Assembly (NCBI RefSeq): GCF_000264905.1
Contig: NW_006763138.1
Span: forward strand, 1,914,950 to 1,978,949
DNA: 64,000 nt
Reading direction: 5' to 3'
DNA from: Stereum hirsutum FP-91666 SS1
Lineage: Eukaryota; Basidiomycota; Agaricomycetes; Russulales; Stereaceae
Under the pieces are notes generated by a model that had not been told where the DNA came from, made no database searches, and was given only the letters and a program-made list of their open reading frames with translations. The position numbers and the translations under genes were made by a program. Positions 22,451-35,368 of this stretch are shown in pieces. How positions within the stretch are numbered: position 1 is the first letter of the stretch; each line of letters starts with the position of its first letter.

Positions 22451-23595
22451 ATGTCGTCAAAAAACGTTGTTGTCGTTGGTGGCCACGGAAAGGTGCGATT
22501 CCTCGGTTTACTTGCATGTATCAATTTTTCCCCTGCCGACGCAGACTTGGCGCACACATTTACCTCAACAGGTCGCCCTCAAGTTGCAGTCCCTTATTCA
22601 CCAACAACACAACATGACCTCCATCATCCGTTCCTCCTCTCAAATAACCGACCTTCAAGCTATATCCCCCTCGATCAAAACCCTCGTTCTCTCACTCGAA
22701 GACTCCCCTGTGTCTGATTTCACCCAAGCCTTCCAAGACGCTGACGCCGATGTTGTAGTGTTTTCGGCTGGTGCAGGAGGTCAGGGCGGAGATGAAAGGA
22801 CGAAGAAAGTGGACTATGAGGGGGCTGTCAAAGTGTTCGATGCCATCGATGGTTTGCCTGAGGAGAGAAGGCAAAAGACGAGGTTGGTGATTGTGAGTGG
22901 CATAGATCTGAATCCAGATGCCGTGCCAGAACATTATGTGAGTACATACTTTCGCCAATGGCCCAGATCTTCCCATTCTATTTCACAACTATTCTCGGTG
23001 TGTGTATGTCTCCTCTAGAATCTCATACTGGCATGAGATCTATTTAGCATCACATCTTTTGCGGCGCTCGCCGCATATCTCTCAGACTCTCCCGAGTTCA
23101 CTGATAATATACAGCAACTTACTGATACACTTTTACTTTCACTCATCACCACAGGACGAAAAAGACAAGGAAATCTCCACCAGCACTCGCGCGGCCATTG
23201 GAACCTATATGCAGTACAAATACCTCGCCGATAAGAACCTTACCGCCCGCTCCTCCTTCCCCTGGTTCATACTTCGACCGTCGTGGCTGAGCAATGAGCC
23301 TGGCACGGGAAAAGCGAGCATCGGAAGGACGCATTTGTACCCGCTGCTTTCGGTACGTATTAATTCGTTTCCTTACATTGCTTCCACTGTTGTCAATGCT
23401 TTAGACCCGAGTATCCATTACGAACCTGACGTGTCTTGTTATTCACAGAGAGACGATCTTGCGGAAGTGTTAAAGGCGGTGATCGAAAATCCAGACGCGA
23501 AGGGTTTGGCCATGGATATCGTGGGAGGCGAAGAGCCGATTGCGGAGGGAGTGGAGAGGTTTGTCAAGAAGGGTGTGAGCGACTGGTTAGATTGA
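22451..23595 (+). CDS. NAD(P)H-binding atypical SDR (NAD_binding_10 type)
   Basis: ATG 22451 gives MSSKNVVVVGGHGKV, with the nucleotide loop GGHGKV interrupted by the first intron and resumed as VALKLQSLI. Next follow MTSIIRSSSQ (the arginine that often contacts NADP), the acidic stretch SDFTQAFQDADADVVVFSAGAGG, VDYEGAVKVFDAI and RLVIVSGIDL. After a long intron come YMQYKYLADKNL and FILRPSWLSNEPGTGKASIG, then after another intron RDDLAEVLKAVIENP, AMDIVGGEEPI and stop 23593-23595. About 240 residues, the normal size for this group. Such proteins reduce small substrates or bind NADP as sensors. Independent of the four epimerase-like paralogs. Confidence 0.8.
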
Positions 23596-24374
23596 GTGTA
23601 GAACAATGGGATCACTTGTTTGGTGAAGATATATCTGAAGCACTCCGTCACTGTAACTGCTTCTCAGTTTGCATCAGTCGTTCCGTTGAATATTTGTAAA
23701 AAGGTCAAGCTGGGAATGCCAACTTGTATATTCTTTGAGTACACTCGAAACTCACCATCAGTAACTTCCGCCCTTAGCGGTAGGACTTATCTAAAACTGT
23801 CAATGGCTATGTTAGGTGAGGGGTTGACCTTGCCGATGGCAAGGTTTTGTGTATTCATGAAGCCATCATCAATAGTGACTGAACACTTCACACGCAGGAA
23901 TCTCAACACATTGGATACATCTCCCAAAATCACTTTTGCCCCTCTCTTCCGCCGGCCGCACTTCTACCAGTACCTTTGGATCCTATCCTGTTATCTCCTT
24001 GAAATCACGGCTCACAAATGGAACGCACAAGCATGTCGTCTGCATGTGTTATTATTTGTATTTGCCCGCATTCCTGTCACTTCACTTTCACTACTTTGCC
24101 AGACATCCTCGAACAGCCAACCGACCTCCTTGGTCCATTGTTCCTCTAATTTCAGCGCTTCAACTGCTGAACCATGGATCTAGAGCATGAGGCCTGACCG
24201 CCTAGTGCTCTTCGTTCACCTATGAGTACACAACAATCTCAGGCGAACAATCACAATCGGATGTCCATGCATCTTGACAACAGATCAAGAAAGAAGTCAC
24301 AACGAGTCAGAAATCCCATCACTTCAGACGGAGCTCGGCATTCACGATGTCCGCGGCTACGAAATGCGATCAGG
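23596..24374. other. Convergent intergenic space, no gene recognised
   Basis: Lies between the plus-strand atypical SDR and the minus-strand GMC gene, so both 3-prime ends face it. No gene, RNA or repeat is recognised. Confidence 0.4.
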
Positions 24375-27300
24375 TTAATATTTTTCCGTATAAGCAGTCC
24401 AGCAGCGACTGATCCACCGACCTTGTTCCGCAATTGCATACACCGCAGCTATGTATTCCTTTGAGCAGCCGAATGGGTATCACGGTAGTCCGAACTTACC
24501 TTGAGTGTGAACCGCAATCTGGAGGGGCGTGATCGAGAGATCAACAACACGAATGTTCGATGTACCGCCGTAAACCTATACAAATCCGCGTGGTGAGTGA
24601 GGAGTGTTCTGGCATAGTAGTCAAGAACTGAGTTCCCGAACCTTCAACGAAGAATCAACAACGCCTCCCTTGTTCTCAGGCAGCATAGATAAGCTTCCTG
24701 TCGTGTCTATAATCCTGTAAGAAAACGAAGGCTCTTCTATCAGGAAATCAAGTACGTACGCCAAGTGGTGGAAAGGCTACTAGCGACATGGGCTGAAAAG
24801 ACGCGGAACAAGAATAAGTTAAATCAAGTAAAGCCCGCTGAACAAAACAGGCGTACCTCGAACGTCCTCTTCTGATCGAATCTCGGGGCCAGGGAGAACT
24901 TCTGCGACGGTGAGCTCCGAAAACGGACTAGTGTGGGCCACTTTGCGAACAAACTTAAACATTTCTACGAGTATGTCCAGGTCTATTTCTTCTTCGAGAT
25001 AGTGAGGATCAATTACAGGAGGGCCACGAGGATCAGCAGACCCAATGTGCTGCAGGGCGCAGACGAGTAGGTGAGTGATACATCACCACGACGATAACGA
25101 CAAAACGCACAACTGTGCCCCTGGACCACGGATGGCTAAGAGTAGGTAGAATAGTTATGAAGAGCTTGGAAAAGTCTAGACCAAAGTCAGACATGAGCCA
25201 ATCTTATCGACGATACCAATAAATGCTTCGAGATTGCTTCGAGACATACCAGTTTGACGACGAAAAAAGGAAAAAATATAGCTTCGCAGTCAGGAACATT
25301 AGGGTCCCTTAAGGCTTCTAGTTGCAGTTGCCATTGCTCCTTCAAGCCCGGGGATCTCTCGGTCGTGTCTTCTGCGAGTTTTGCGGCCTGCTTCTCGATT
25401 ATACCGGCTGAATTTTCCGAGAACTGATCAATCGGAAGGAATGACAATCCAGAAAATACAAGGGAGAGAGGAAATTGGATCAAAGGACTAGGGAATCCAG
25501 GTTATATATTGGAGATACTTCACAATTATTAATGTTGACTTACAATTTTCCCATAGCCTTCGCCGCAATTTCCGGGTTTCTCAAGCTATCCAGCGTAGCG
25601 ATTCCAGCATCTTCACGCATCTCTGCAAGTTATAGTATCAATACCATGTGGGTAAACGGTGTCCCAGGTGAGAGAACACGAACCGAATATAAGACCACCG
25701 TGAGATAGGTGCTCCTGGACGTTGGTATTACCGACCGACGGTAGATGATGCTGAACCGGGATACCAAACGAGTCCAGAATACGCTCGTCTCCAATGCCAC
25801 TCAGCTCCAAAATTTGAGGAGATTTGACGACTCTAATAAAAAGATACCACACATGAACATCATGTCAACTATTCAACCACATAAAAGACTTTCCCTGCGG
25901 ATATTACGACTTCCTTACGGGCGTGAAACTGATATACCGTTCCTCCGTGTTCGAATTCTACACCAGTGGCGGTGATGAGACCAGATGAGACCATGCTTCT
26001 TGGTGGTCGTAATCTTCAGAACATATGCCTCAGTGAGTACAGCCAAGTTCGGCCGATCCATGACTGGTAACAGATAACCCTGAGAACGGTGTGAGGCTAG
26101 ATGTCTTACAAGACCACAAGAGCATATAGCTTACGGAGACAGAATAGGAGCGCATATTGGTGCTCGGATCGATCACCGATGTCGACTTCCAAGTTCCAGC
26201 AGTCTGGATATTTCGTCAGTTGTGCACGAGGAAGGATGATCGGTAACGTGGACTGACATTTCCGCTCATCTGGCCCAAACAAACATTTCTCAGAGTAAAA
26301 TCGAGCGATTAGGCAATTAAAAACGACTGCATCGTCTATGGTCCTTACACCGTATTTGTCAAAGCTCTACATGCAACGTGATTACTTATTCTCCAAAGCA
26401 ATACAGTACGGTCTACCTGTTGGAAAGCATACTCGACGCCGGTCACGGACTTGGGGAAAGAGACGATGACGGGACCTGTGAGGTTAATGAGTTGCGATAT
26501 CAGAAAGAAGCATCGTCGGGAGGCTGACCATCTTGCCCAACCGAGTCAGCATTGTACCGATCCACGTAGGGACCATCAGGCACTTCGGAGGGTGCAATGA
26601 AGCTGAGACACATCAGCAAGATAGCACGCGTCTGGACCAGACCGTACAGATGCTCTCCAGAGTACCCAGCGCTCCAGGACACCGTCTGTCTCCAGAACAG
26701 CGACGGGTATCCAGGTGTCTATCTGGATGCAGGATGACCATCCAGAGCATCTCCAGACACTTCTCCAGCAACCGTTCCAGTCACAATATATATTCAAAAT
26801 GACATATTTTCGTCCAGATACACACTGCTACTATATATTGGGCCGCTTAGAATCGCGCCATGGCCCAAATCCTGATCCTTATCCTACTGAGAATCATTCC
26901 TAGTCCATGAAACCCCCGCAAAAGACTGAATAACTCGCATCGATCTATACAAACGGGTACAGAAAAACAGCGGGAAAGTTTCATATACGAAACAAATATA
27001 ATCAGACGAGTACATGACGACGAAAGAAAAGAGACAACGTACCGGTACGACGGCCCAGAAAGGATGGACTTCATGAGTGGCACATGAGTCTGCTAACGGT
27101 TGAAAACACAACCGCGCACTGGACGTTGCGTGCACATAGGCAGTCATGAGGGTGACCAGAGAGCACGCACCTGTTGCAGGGACAGCTCTTTTGATAGAGT
27201 GAATATCATATAAAAAGGTACCGTCAACGTACATGCTCCAGCTGTATCGTCGTGCGAGATTGCTGTGTAGCGGCCTGCAGACTTGATGACCTGGAGTGTG

Positions 27301-29626
27301 CAGTGGTAGTGTTTGCTGTGGTCATGTGAGCGCGTTAGCGGGTGGTGGAACAGATGAGTCAAGTGGGAAAGAAGAGATAACGCACACTTCATCTCTGACG
27401 AGAAGGGCATTCGACGGCGGTGATGACGTACTGCAGCAGACACGCAGTGCGGGCTGGTCGAGAGGAAGGCGGGGTAAAAGAGGTGCGCACATTCCATTAT
27501 GCGTATAACTTGGTCACGCGTGAGGCCCAGCGCGTGTGTGATATCGTTGCTGTAGATGTAGGAGCGCACGATCACTGTCTCTAGACCTAAACTGAACATA
27601 AAGAGGTTGATCAGGGAGTTCACAGAAATGCACACAAACATATAGTAGCCCATGAAATGAGAAACCATCATAATGGAAACAAATTACGCAAAGTCGAATA
27701 TCACAAAGGTCGACAAGGAAAAGTAAGATCGGGAGGGGGAGGCAACATCGCAAAGGTAAACGAGTCAAATCATTGAATGCGTACCTTGCTATCCTCCGTG
27801 CAGCATCATACTTACACTTATGAATACCCTCTGCGCCCCCAAGGGCCCTCACCGAGGACCCGAAAACACGCATACAAGATATCACGCAGGGCCGTCGAGG
27901 TTTACGTGGAGGGACCGATATTTTTTTGTTGTTCTCACCACATCGTAGTTACGAGGTCTGTGAAAGGGGAGAGAGACTAGGTCTGCGCCGTAGATGGAAG
28001 AGTAATGGGGGAGCAGGGAGAATGAGGAAGGCGGAGGCAGGAAACGCGAGGCTGCAAGACGAGACGCGACAAGTGTTTTGAAACTCAGCTCGTTGGTTTC
28101 CCACGGACAGTCACATGCGGTCCGCGCTCTCCTCGCTCCTGAGATTTGAGACCCGCTCGTATTCCCAGTCCATGCTCTCCTCCCCGTTCTCTTCACCAAC
28201 TGTTCGCTCCGGCTCCCTGTCAGTTCTGCCGGATCCCTTTCTCCCATCATCGAGCCCTCCAGCTTCATCGAGCAAGAAATTGGATACAGCAGTCTTTATT
28301 CCGGAGCAGTGTGTTACTCCAAAGACGAAGTAATCGCGCGTCGGAGATTGTGATGGGGTTTGAAGCATGAAGTTGCATGGGTGGTGGACAGGGGAGATGA
28401 TGTCAGGTGTTATGAGGCGAGTGTGAGAACTTCACTAGGTGTATTGGGAGTACCGGCTTCTGCGAGCACCTTCCCCTCGCACGAGAATCGTGTGCGAGCT
28501 GAGCGTGTTGCAGGCACGATATAGTCATTGTTATATATAGGCTTTTTGTTGCCTCTATGCCATACCATCACTCTTATGTACCATTGTCTTATCACTCCAT
28601 TGTGAATGAGTGCTTAGAGATGCCGAAGTCACTGACACAACGTAGTTGTGTAAAGGTGCTACATAGGTGCAACTCGACTGGTAGAGTAACAAAATAAACC
28701 GGCACGTCGTGCAAAAGTACTGGTATCTGGAGACGCTGGGTGAAAGTGCCCATGTCTGGACGAGCTGGCTCCAGCTCTCCAGAGAGCTCAGCCACTCCAG
28801 GGGCTTCCAGACGCCACAGCGGCGTGTTGTCTTGCTGATGCAATGCAGTCAGTCGGTGCGCATCATGGGTCCCATATATTCTCTCACCTTTCTGCTTTCT
28901 TTGAATACTTGTAGAACGTATCCCAGCTCCAGCCAACATTGCCTAGTTTCTCCAACGCTGCACATCAGATAGTCATGTGAGTTTAGTAGCGTAGGCAAGA
29001 GCATAATTTTAGGAAGCCAATACCGTCGATATCCTCACGTTGAGGACGATTCCAAGCTAGAAAATTCATCGCAGAACTCCCACCGAGTCCCTTTCCTCTG
29101 CAAATCATTTCAAGAAACTTCAGGAAAACGGCCATAATTTGGAGTAGAACAGGGCCCACCGGTTCCAAATACCCGTCGTATTACCCAGTTTGGCTTGAGG
29201 AGTAGTCTTAAAGGCCCAGTCGTACTCAGGGACCATTATCTGCTTGAGCCATGCGGCGGGAGTGACTGTCAATGGTACAACTTCAGACTCAGAATCAACG
29301 AGGTTATCGAGAGGGGTACGCACGAACGACTGGATCGTTGAAATGAGCCTTCCCGGCTTCGAGGATCAGTACTGAACATTGCGCATGTTCTGTCAGCCTA
29401 GAAGCCAAACATAATCCGGCAGTCTTGCAAGATGTAAGTTAACAAACAGGGGCGCGTCACAGTAGGAGACGCTCACTCCACCACCTATTCCATGAACAGA
29501 TCGCGGACATAGTCTTCAGTCAAGACGTACTGGAGAAACGAACAACGATGCATTTCACGAACCGATGATAATTACATCGAACAGTCGGTCGGAAACCTGA
29601 CCGATGTTTGCTAGTTTGTCTGCCAT
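24375..29626 (-). CDS. GMC-family FAD oxidoreductase with a 2.3 kb insertion in one intron
   Basis: ATG 29626 begins MADKLANIGQVSDRLFDV. Two short introns give VIIIGGG-TAGLCLASRLTEH, the FAD-binding GxGxxG. Then come ILEAG, PAAWLKQIMVPEYDW, GKGLGGSSAMNFLAWNRP (GMC signature 1), GWSWDTFYKYSKKAES, and after a 2,285-bp intron FIAPSEVPDGPY. Next are GPVIVSFP, TAGTWKSTSVIDP, MRSYSVS, ISAG-VVKSPQILELSGIG (signature 2), VGNTNVQEHL and HIGSADPRGPPVID. Then TTW-HTTGSLSMLPENKGG carries the catalytic His, and VRVVDLSITPL, AVHTQ and AAVYAIAEQ close the protein. Stop 24375. All signatures are intact, so it should be an active alcohol, aryl-alcohol, choline or sugar oxidase/dehydrogenase. No signal peptide is seen, so it is probably intracellular. 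The huge intron among 45-100 bp ones is exceptional. Confidence 0.85.
26603..28887. mobile_element. Insertion inside a GMC intron, ends rich in CTCCAG/CTGGAG
   Basis: The intron is GT (28887) to AG (26603), 2,285 bp, whereas the gene's other introns are far shorter. Both ends carry many CTCCAG/CTGGAG copies (26633-26790 and 28727-28815). ACCCAGCGCTCCAG at about 26664-26677 matches the inverted ACCCAGCGTCTCCAG at about 28728-28742. Such mirrored subterminal motif clusters are typical of cut-and-paste DNA elements. Inside, a frame at 27144-27671 and smaller ones show no family I can name, so a transposase was not identified. Splicing of the host gene appears preserved, since S-F joins in phase. 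Confidence 0.45.
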
Positions 29627-30141
29627 TGAGCGTGGAAACGAGAGGGGAAGATTACACAGGGCGGGCGCCACAGGTAATGGTATGTTATGGTACTTAAAGG
29701 CGCTCTTGCGCTGTACTTGAGGTCTGGAAGCACCGGAACATCGCGGCATCCGTCACGAGCGGCAAGTTCATTTCTGCTGGACCTTTTCCCCAGGCGCTGG
29801 ACAACGTTCAAGATCACGCGTATTTACTCAATATGTATCTGATGTCGTGGTACACAGTGTAAAATTCAGATTTATTCGTGTCTTTTTTCCTTGCACTATT
29901 ATCTGAACTTGTTAGCGTCATTAAAGTCGTATAGAGCTGAAGAACAGACATAATCGAAACGTGGACAGACAACTCAAATGAAGTGAGCTTTGAGAGTTCA
30001 TGAGCCTAAGCGAAAAGCGCTTTGCGATTTTCGGGAATCAAGAAATAAAATAGATCTCGCTCAAGTGGTCTGCAAGCCCTCCATCCCGCCAAAAGTCAGA
30101 CTATTCCTTAGCCAGTACGACATAATCAGACTTGATATAGC
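29627..30141. other. Intergenic, no gene recognised
   Basis: Holds the promoter of the GMC gene (minus) and the 3-prime end of reductase paralog B. AT-rich around 29830-30050. No element recognised. Confidence 0.4.
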
Positions 30142-31216
30142 CTACTGGAAACTCTTCCACGCGTCATAGTACAGTTTCAATCCGTCCCCAAAACCCAGCT
30201 TTTTCGGCTGCCAGCCAAGCAAGGCTTTCGCCAGATATGGGCGCATGAGCAGCGAAGTAGACATGGCAGCCTCGAATACTGAAACGAGTAGAACACATCT
30301 CAGAACCACCTCTAGAGCGAAAAAAGAGAAACTCACTATTAGAGGGCTCGACGTAAGTGACCGAGCCTTTCACCCCAACCACCGCGAACACCCTCTCGAA
30401 GATATCATCCATCCCTTCCGTCTGATCATTCGCAGCATCGAAGATCGAACCTCCAACAAACAATGCCTTCTCCGTCACCCGCACATATAAATCTGCCAAA
30501 TCGTCTGCATGCACAAACCCCGTTCGCGCGCCGGGTTTTCCGAACCACTCTATCTTCCCGGTCTGCGCCTTCGCAAAGATGGCAGCGGTGAGCGATCCGG
30601 AGTAGCCGTACAGAATTCCAGGACGAATAACGATTCCGTTGACGATCTGGCTCTTGGTGACGAGCTGTTCGTATTCGTGACGCCAGGCGACGAGAGCGGG
30701 TGGTGTGCCGAGAATGGAGGTGTCAGAGACGAGCTCCTCGCGATTCTCACCGTGGACCCAGGCGCCGCTTGTGTAGATGTACGTGAGCTTCGGGATAGAG
30801 GATGGGCGGAGGTCTTTTGCAGCGGTGGTAATAGCGTCGAGCAGGGATGCCGATAGCTTGTTAACCTGGGCTCCGCCGGTACAGTCAATGACGACGTCCA
30901 TAGAGCGAACGATGGACACCCAGGTGGACGGATCACTTGCATCCCCAATGATGGGGATAACTGAAGTCAGCGAGCCTGTGAGTGCCGTGAACCGTTATAG
31001 AAAAAAATGACCGATACATACTCTCTGAGGCCCGCAGCTTTTGCGCTTGCGATTCCTGACGAACAAGGCCGTACACGATATGCCCAGCTCGGCTCAAGGC
31101 TTGAGTGGCAGGCCACCCGATGAAACCTGTGGCACTGGGGACAGAGGGTACCGTCAATTCATTCGCCAAAACATCCCTAGTCGAGAGGTCACTCACCCGA
31201 TGACAAGCACGATCAT
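30142..31216 (-). CDS. NAD(P)-binding epimerase/reductase-like protein, paralog B
   Basis: ATG 31216 (MIVLVIG), then an intron of about 65 bp, ATGFIGWPATQALSRAGH, GLVRQESQAQKLRASES, IPIIGDASDPSTWVSIV, VVIDCTGGAQ, KLTYIYTSGAWVHGE, NGIVIRPGILYGYSG and KIEWFGKPGARTGFVHADD. SIFDAANDQTEGMDD follows, and the last exon is MRPYLAKALLGWQPKKLGFG. Stop at 30142. Exon structure and motifs equal paralog A, with closer wording to paralog C (QAQKLRASE, DASDPSTWVS), suggesting B and C split later. Complete, with no broken frame. It lies head-to-tail behind the GMC gene on the same strand; a TATATA-like stretch is near 31285. Confidence 0.8.
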
Positions 31217-31884
31217 GATGTGCTGAAAGGAGCTTTCACGAGTGAAGGAAGTGGAATGGGATGCCTGTGCCCCCTACCGCTGTCTCGTATATATTTACCT
31301 CTCATGTAGACTTCGCATTTCTCAGCATACTCATGCTTATTGAGCGAACAACCTAAATTAGGCAACATCCCCACCATTTCAGTTATAGCGTCTATGTCGA
31401 CACAGCACCAGGCGGTCAAAGATGCCCATCTCTATACAGTTCGAACGCTATATACCTTCAATCCTTTAAGCGGATATCAAAGATAGTTGGGCGACTACAC
31501 GGGCTGACAGAGATGCGCACTGTGCACCTCAACAGCACAAAAAATATCCGCGCAACGAGTTATAGAAATAGATTTCTGACAAGTCTGTATGACGCTGTGG
31601 GATCAATGGGCGAATTCGCCACAAGTGGCTGTCATAGCGCAAATGATCCCACGGCGCTCTTGCACAATGAACACGACCGATCCCGTGGAGGAACGAATCC
31701 AGGCCGCAAGCGCTGAAGCCGTTTCCCAGACCAAGAAGCAGTCGAACGATCAGCTGCGGGCTACTATCGCACAGTACGATGAGCAGGCGATGTCCAAGTC
31801 TGAGGAAAAAATATGCACGGATGTTGGTAGTCAATCAATGGTAACAGAGTTGCGACCAGGCTTTGATTGGATATGTAGTAGACA
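31217..31884. other. Intergenic; one small open frame of doubtful reality
   Basis: An ATG at 31667 opens MNTTDPVEERIQAASAEA, then a charged helical stretch of about 55 residues. It is hydrophilic and could be a short real exon, but it has no recognised family and no clear splice partner. The rest holds the TATATA region of reductase B. Confidence 0.3.
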
Positions 31885-34137
31885 TTACCGCTGCCCACGA
31901 AGAGCCCTCCGTTCTGCGCCGAGAGTCGAAATCTCCTTCAAATCGATGATTCGGAACGCCCACGTCAACGCGCTTCCTCCGCTTCTGAAGTCCCGTAGGC
32001 TCATATCACGGAGAAGTTTGTCGACAGTCTGCGGCCACCTATCCATATCACAAAAGAATAAATGCCACTGAGAGGATGCATAGACAAAATAAACCTACGA
32101 CCAGAGTGCGAGATCTCCACTATAACTCGCATTGGCCCACATGACCTCGTACGGGAATCGTTTCCGAAGCCAGGCAGTGTGTCGCTGAGTCTCTTTGAAT
32201 GCATCTTCTGCGGATGGGACTTTGAGGAAGGGGTCGTCGAGGAAATAGGACGATATCCAATGAGAAGACACTTCGGTCAGATAACCGAAGTTGGCAGCGA
32301 GCTGAGATGAGTGATGCACGATGTTTCGGTGCAATCAGAGACGGTGTGTGCGAGTAGAAGAGATGTGAAGCTTTAGAATGAGGTGTGCTCACTATGGATC
32401 CGTTGATGGCGAAATCTCGCCTATCGATTATCTTGGAAGGAACGATTCCTCGGTAGATTGATGTGGCCCAGCGCTTATCCGCGTCCAGAACACGAGGAGG
32501 GCGTGAAAGTGACTGGTAGGAGTCCCATTCGGTGTCGAACTCGTCGGATGGTGCATGTTGCGTAAGTCCAAGCTCTTCCTTCGTCTCATCTATCATTGCG
32601 CCATATAAAAAAAGCCCTTCAGCGAAACATCAAGCCCAAAAGGCAGTCTAGCGGACTATACCATCAAAAAGAGCGTCCCACGACGAGGAAAAGCCAGTCC
32701 CAAGAACCACTGCGTCAGCATTCACCTTCGATCCGTCACTGAGCAGGACGGCCTGACTCTCCAGGCCTATGACTTTGGCCGGAGATATGATCTTGATTCC
32801 AGAGGAGGGGGAGTTGTTGGCTAGGGAGAGCCAGTCGGTGGAGGATGGGGCTCCAAGATCGTCGGAGCGGTATTCCCAGAAGAGGGAGTGTGTGTTGCGA
32901 AGCGGCGATCCGAGCGGGATTCGAGCGGTCAAAAACTAGGTTCATCACGTTTAGTATCGACTTGGAACGGCTTCGTGAGCACTTACAGATATCTGGACAA
33001 GGAACTCCCAGAAGAGGAAGACGATCCAGCTGCCGATCCCAGTTTTGTGGAGGAAACGTCTGGAGATGAATCCAGGTGAATATTCCAACAAGAAGGTAAA
33101 TGGGACGGTACGTACTCGAGACAACTGTTGAGCTCAATATAACCGCTCATGATAGCAAGGATTCTGGGCGAGTGTCAGTAAAAAAGGTGTACGGGGAAAG
33201 GGAGGATCATCATACCTGCTCTTTCGGATGAATTCAGGCAACGGAATAGGAGCGGCAATGAACGCATTTGCCTTGCCGAATACGACCGTTACCTTACGAC
33301 CTTCACGAGCAAGCATGGCGGCAGCACTGTGTGACACCGTTCGAGTGCGGTCAGACCAGCCACAGGAATAGGCATCCAAGAGCGTAATGGTAATGAAACG
33401 CACTCTTGCGCAGATTTTCCACCTCCTACCACGACTACCGTTCCAGCGTCCGGTGTTGCTCTGGGACCGACTGTTTTGAGAACAATTTCCATCATCTTCT
33501 TGAACTCGTACGTATGAAGCACGGGCCCGTCGAACTTATGCATAGACGCTTTCACAGCAGGCGGAATCAAAGGAGCGCTCGAGCCCTATAATAAGATCTC
33601 CATCAGCATGTAACACAAATTGAGGAGAAAATAGCGTACTAACGCCAGAACACAAGACAGTCTTGTCGAAGAAGATGTCTTCCTCGGTCGATTTAACTAG
33701 GTCTCGAACTCGAATCTTCCAAGCGCTCGTGTCTCTGGTCTGATTATGCCTCACATCCAGGACTTCGGTCCCATACCGAATCTTGCCTGCGAGAAATCGA
33801 GTTGTGAACGATTCTAGGTAGTTGGATAAGTCCTCCCCGGTCAGACGTCCAGATTCTGCTTTCGATGGAGGAGGCATGGGAAGGCTGGAGAAGCGATATT
33901 CCCCGTGGACGCTAGAAGGGGTATTGAGAGTCAGCGTCTGTCTATCGAGTGGCAGAAACGAAAGAGTTACTTGTTGATTTTCAGGGATGGGTAGATGCGC
34001 TCGACAGCCCACGTTCCTCCCGGATGTTGATCACGTGTCAAAATCGTGATGTTCTCAAAACCATCGTCGAGTAGAGTTTTGGCAGTGATTAGCCCAGCAG
34101 CACCGGCGCCTATGATGCCTATCGAGCTCGAATGCAT
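31885..34137 (-). CDS. Flavin-containing monooxygenase-like protein (FMO type)
   Basis: ATG 34137 gives MHSSSIGIIGAGAAGLITAK, an immediate FAD-binding GxGxxG, then RDQHPGGTWAVERIYPSLKIN, the FMO-typical GGTW...P.L. Next come GEDLSNYLESF, KIRYGTEVLDV, DKTVLCSG, HTYEFKKMM and VVVVGGGKSAQE (the NADPH-binding GxGxS), followed by AAMLAREGRKVTVVF. After several introns come WEYRSDDLG, VIGLESQAVLLSDGSKV, ADAVVLGTGFSSSWDALF (the ATG-like hinge), RRDFAINGSI and FGYLTEVSSHWISSYFLDD. The last exon is WPQTVDKLLRDMSLRDF to the stop at 31885. About 580 residues, a normal length. It would insert one oxygen atom into a nitrogen, sulfur or carbonyl-bearing substrate. A TATAAAAG-like box lies near 34355. All motifs present. 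Confidence 0.8.
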
Positions 34138-35366
34138 GATCAAGGTGCACGATAATGAGACTGGCGGAACGATGAGTCGAGGGAGGTGCGGCGCAAATGT
34201 CCTAGCGACCATACTACGTCGTCGTATAAGTACGGATCCAAGTCGGAGAGAGCCGTTAATTCAGTGCAGGAACCATGGTCATATGGAAGCATGGTGAAAG
34301 TGAAACGAAGAGGAACAATCATCGGGGAGTACTTCGGAACGCGCTTGGCAGCCTTTTATATTGCAGCACAGGCCGTTTCTATAGTGTATCAAGAGAGCGA
34401 CATTTTTACGCAAGGCAAGGTCGAGGGCCCCCAGATTATCAAAGTCAGTGAATAGCCAAGAGCGAGCAACGGTAATGATGTTTTCTGCGTAGCAAGGTGA
34501 ACAAGGACGTAGTCAAAAGACATTCAAGCGTCCGGCGCAGTCTATGTACTGTATCTTCTTCGGGTCACCCGAGCAGTATTTGTCAAAGGCACGCGTGAGG
34601 GCCGGTGTGCTGTAGATTCGCAGTTGTAATGTGTCTAAGTGGAGGATTCAGATGGATGATCGCGATAAAGGCTGCAGGTAGCTTAGAAGGAGGCGCATTG
34701 AGAGCGTTCCAAGGTGGTGATGGTGGTCGGGGAGGAAAGTGAGACCAACTCAGACTCATCACTCGACATGGTTTGCGTGGCGATCAAACTCCGCCGGGAA
34801 TTGCCCCCGAGCATTGGGCCACAGTTTCCGACTTCGACCCACGGAGCATACAACCCCTTTCATCATGCTCGTGTCCTGCTATTCCAGCTGCTTTCACAAC
34901 TCTAGACAGGGGGCAAGATCTTTCGCCTGCACCAAACAGAAACGAGGATGGACCAAACAAAGCTAGATTTCACTGCGAGCGGATCTCAAATTTCTTTTCT
35001 TCTCACTCACGACGCCACACTCTTACGTTGGTCGTGTGCGGATGCCCCATTCGGGCAGAGAATGAATGCAGAGGCTGTGTGTTTGGTCCGTCAAAATTGA
35101 TGTTTGGCACACCGAGAAGATTTCGTACCCTGTCTAGAGTTCTGAAAGCAGCTGTCAAGAATCTAATTCATAAATTAGAATGAAGTTACCCGCAGTGAGT
35201 GATAATGATCGTTGATTTATTCCCACCTGCAGTTGAAAGCAGACCGCCTGGTTTGGAGTTTCTCCTCGTCTATATGCATGAAGCATATTCTACCGAGCTT
35301 TCGGAAGGTGAAATATACTCAGAATTTAGGACGGCAGACATCATAACTCCGCACACTTGGTTGTAT
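34138..35366. other. Intergenic; FMO promoter, no other gene recognised
   Basis: A minus-sense TATAAAAG stretch near 34350-34358 is a candidate promoter for the FMO gene. Frames of 60-136 codons at 34700-35180 overlap in several phases and show no family pattern. Confidence 0.4.
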
Positions 35367-35368
35367 TA

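Noticed and set aside
24700..24800. Loss of the GMC catalytic histidine at 24.7 kb
   Set aside because: Choosing the acceptor after GATTATAG gives TTW-HTTGSLSM, restoring the histidine.
27882..28368. Possible gene on either strand within the intronic insertion
   Set aside because: Both strands give low-complexity or charged peptides without a family pattern or consistent splice sites.
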